NCBI GenBank assembly: GCA_020249005.1
Contig: JADCGN010000033.1
Coordinates: 1 to 7,062, forward strand
Length of the DNA stretch: 7,062 nucleotides
Reading direction: 5' to 3'
DNA from: Alphaproteobacteria bacterium
Lineage (GTDB): Bacteria > Pseudomonadota > Alphaproteobacteria > UBA2136 > UBA6156
Every line of letters starts with the position of its first letter. Within the stretch, counting starts at the first letter, position 1. Made by a program: the position numbers and the translations under genes. A model generated the notes under the pieces. The model ran no database searches, had not been told where the DNA came from, and was given only the letters and a program-made list of their open reading frames with translations. Positions 4,973-7,062 of the stretch are shown here, in pieces.

Positions 4973-7062
4973 ATGTTGAATTTGCTAAGCACCTTCTTTG
5001 GCACGCCCACCACGCGGTTTTTGAAAGCCAACAAGCAGTTTCCCGCCGCTGTGACAGCGTTGGAAGCGGAATTTCAGGCCAAAAGCGATGCCGCCTTGCG
5101 TGAGGTAACGGCCGCACTCAAGGCCCAGTTGCAGCAAGGGGCCACCTTGGAACAGCTTAAGGTGCCGGCCTTTGCCGCCGTGCGCGAAGCGGCCCGCCGC
5201 GCCTTGGGCTTGCGGGCGTTTGATGTGCAATTGCTGGGCGGTTTGGCGCTGCACGGCGGCAATATTGCGGAAATGAAAACCGGGGAAGGCAAAACCCTGG
5301 TGGCCACCTTCGCTGCCTACCTGAATGCGCTGGAAGGCAAGGGCGTGCACGTGGTGACGGTGAACGACTACCTGGCCAAGCGCGACGCCGGCTGGATGGG
5401 CGCAGTCTACGCCCAGCTGGGGCTGACCACGGCGGCGATTTTCCATGGCCAGAGCCCGGAAGAACGCAAGGCGGCGTATCAGGCCGACATCACCTACGCC
5501 ACCAACAACGAGCTGGGCTTCGATTACCTGCGCGACCACATGGTGCTGCACCCCAGCCAGCTGGTGCAACGCCCGCTGCATTACGCGATTGTCGACGAGG
5601 TGGACAGCATCCTGATCGATGAAGCCCGCACCCCGCTGATCATTTCCGGGCCCACTGAAGACCAAACCCAGCTGTACCTGGCGGTGGATGGCTTAATCCC
5701 GCAATTGGCCGAGGGCACCGACTACGAGGTGGACCACAAGCAACGCAGCGTCACCCTCACCGACAGCGGCGTGGATAAAGCCGAGCACTACCTGCGCGAA
5801 AAGGGCCTGCTGCCGGAAGGCGAGAGCCTGTACGACGTGCACCACATCGCGTTGGTGCATCACGTCAACCAAGCGTTGCGCGCCCACGTGCTGTACCGCA
5901 AGGATGCCGAATACATCGTGCGCCAGGGCGAAAACGGCCTGGAGGTGGTGTTGATTGACGAATTCACCGGGCGGATGATGCCCGGCCGCCGCCTCAGCGA
6001 CGGCCTGCACCAGGCGATTGAAGCCAAGGAAGGCGTGCCCGTGCAGCAAGAAAACCAAACGATGGCGTCGATCACCTTCCAAAACTTCTTCCGCCTGTAC
6101 CCGAAGCTGGGCGGGATGACCGGAACGGCCGCCACCGAAGCCGAAGAGTTTGAGAACATTTATAACCTGCCGACCATCGTGATCCCCACCAACGTGCCGG
6201 TGGCGCGGTTGGATGCCGCCGACATTATCTACCCCAGCAAAAAGGGCAAGCTGAAGGCGATTGTGGCGGATATTCAGGATTGCTACCAGCGCGGCCAGCC
6301 GGTGCTGGTGGGTACCACCACGATTGAAAAGAGCGAAGAGCTGGCCGCCGCGCTCAAGGCGGCGGGTGTGCCGCACAACGTGCTGAACGCGCGCTTCCAC
6401 GAACAGGAAGCCAGCATCGTGGCCCAAGCCGGGCGTAAGGGCGCGGTGACGATCGCCACCAACATGGCGGGCCGCGGCACCGACATTAAGTTGGGCGGCA
6501 ACCTGGAGCTGCTGTTGCAAGAGGCCAAGGATGAGGCCGATGCGGCCAAGATCCGCGCCGCCCATGCGGCCGAACACGCCGCCGTGATGGCCGCCGGTGG
6601 CCTGAAGGTGCTGGGCACCGAACGCCACGAAAGCCGCCGGATCGACAACCAACTGCGCGGCCGCAGCGGCCGCCAGGGCGATGTGGGCGCTAGCGTGTTT
6701 TATCTTTCGATGCAGGATGACCTGATCAAGCGCTTCGTGCCGAACATCGAAGGGTTGCTCGCCAAGCTGAACGTGCCCGATGACGAGGCCGTGCAAATGG
6801 GGATTGTGAGCAAGAGCATCGAGAACGCCCAGAACAAGATTGAGGCGCTGAACTTTGACCTGCGCAAGAACATCTTGAAGTACGATGAAGTGCTGAACGA
6901 CCAGCGCAAGGTGATTTACGACCAGCGCATGCAGGTGCTGCACACCGAAAACTTGGCCGAGACCATCGTGGCCTTCCGCCACGACGTGTTGGAAGCCCTG
7001 GGCGCCGAAGCCTTCCCACCCGAGGCGCTGCCCGAGCAATGGCGGCCCGAGGTGTTGGAGCA
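4973..7062 (+). CDS. secA: protein translocase subunit SecA (3' end cut by window edge)
   Basis: SecA is the ATPase that drives unfolded preproteins through SecYEG in the inner membrane. The frame runs without interruption from the ATG at 4973 to the window end, 696 codons plus two bases, out of the roughly 850-950 usual for the family. In order: an N-terminal helix; the Q-motif region FDVQLLGG with Q86; Walker A MKTGEGKT (residues 101-108); TVNDYLAKRD (129-138); the DEVD box (208-211) followed by SILIDEARTPLIISGP; the preprotein cross-linking domain (about 226-370); DEFTGRMMPGRR; and the second motor domain with TIATNMAGRGTD (ending 504) and LRGRSGRQGD (561-570). The scaffold helix follows, with LNFDLRKNILKYDEVLNDQRK. 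The usual GRQGDPG is GRQGDVG here. The C-terminal wing, linker and any zinc-binding tail lie beyond the edge. The ATG is preceded only by GGTGGCGGC, a weak ribosome binding site. Confidence 0.98.
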   Translation, partial: MLNLLSTFFGTPTTRFLKANKQFPAAVTALEAEFQAKSDAALREVTAALKAQLQQGATLEQLKVPAFAAVREAARRALGLRAFDVQLLGGLALHGGNIAEMKTGEGKTLVATFAAYLNALEGKGVHVVTVNDYLAKRDAGWMGAVYAQLGLTTAAIFHGQSPEERKAAYQADITYATNNELGFDYLRDHMVLHPSQLVQRPLHYAIVDEVDSILIDEARTPLIISGPTEDQTQLYLAVDGLIPQLAEGTDYEVDHKQRSVTLTDSGVDKAEHYLREKGLLPEGESLYDVHHIALVHHVNQALRAHVLYRKDAEYIVRQGENGLEVVLIDEFTGRMMPGRRLSDGLHQAIEAKEGVPVQQENQTMASITFQNFFRLYPKLGGMTGTAATEAEEFENIYNLPTIVIPTNVPVARLDAADIIYPSKKGKLKAIVADIQDCYQRGQPVLVGTTTIEKSEELAAALKAAGVPHNVLNARFHEQEASIVAQAGRKGAVTIATNMAGRGTDIKLGGNLELLLQEAKDEADAAKIRAAHAAEHAAVMAAGGLKVLGTERHESRRIDNQLRGRSGRQGDVGASVFYLSMQDDLIKRFVPNIEGLLAKLNVPDDEAVQMGIVSKSIENAQNKIEALNFDLRKNILKYDEVLNDQRKVIYDQRMQVLHTENLAETIVAFRHDVLEALGAEAFPPEALPEQWRPEVLE

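Noticed and set aside
5693..7039. Long open frame of 448 codons on the minus strand opposite secA
   Set aside because: It is antisense to an unmistakable secA and arises from the GC-rich third positions of that gene; its product is low-complexity in H, V, G and Q and matches no family.

Overview
The window reads as ordinary chromosomal DNA of a GC-rich proteobacterium, most likely an alphaproteobacterium. The main evidence is SecA, whose stretches around the DEVD box, the VLNARFHEQE segment and the LNFDLRKNILKYDEV segment match the alphaproteobacterial form as I remember it. The VNKN-containing RuvC fits too. This placement rests on recall, not on a search. No rRNA, tRNA, CRISPR array or insertion sequence was seen.

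Layout. A recX gene, cut at its 5' end by the window edge, runs to 502. It is followed by a possible 39-aa small protein (512-631) and a strong 14-bp hairpin (633-664). On the minus strand, an unrecognised 59-aa protein (885-706) lies downstream of an ABC-transporter permease of the DppC/OppC family (1758-988). Its natural partner, a DppB/OppB-family permease (4346-3366), is on the same strand, but the two are separated by about 1.6 kb. That gap holds two plus-strand genes: an HNH-endonuclease family protein (1849-2508) and a protein with an apparent PD-(D/E)XK nuclease core (2622-3341). The second ends in a clean intrinsic terminator whose loop contains the stop codon. Divergent from dppB is ruvC (4392-4874), followed by secA (from 4973), which runs off the right edge after about 696 codons.

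Functions. RecX (RecA modulator) and RuvC (Holliday junction resolvase) belong to recombination and repair. SecA is the preprotein translocase motor. The two permeases would form the membrane channel of a peptide- or nickel-type ABC importer, whose binding protein and ATPases are not in this window.

The part most worth a second look is the pair of nuclease-like genes lying antisense between the two permease genes. Related observations are the shortened C-terminus of the DppC-like permease, a palindrome in the divergent promoter region at 1781-1798, and the two small unrecognised proteins at the left. I do not claim a new system; the nuclease pair is a candidate insertion or cargo module.
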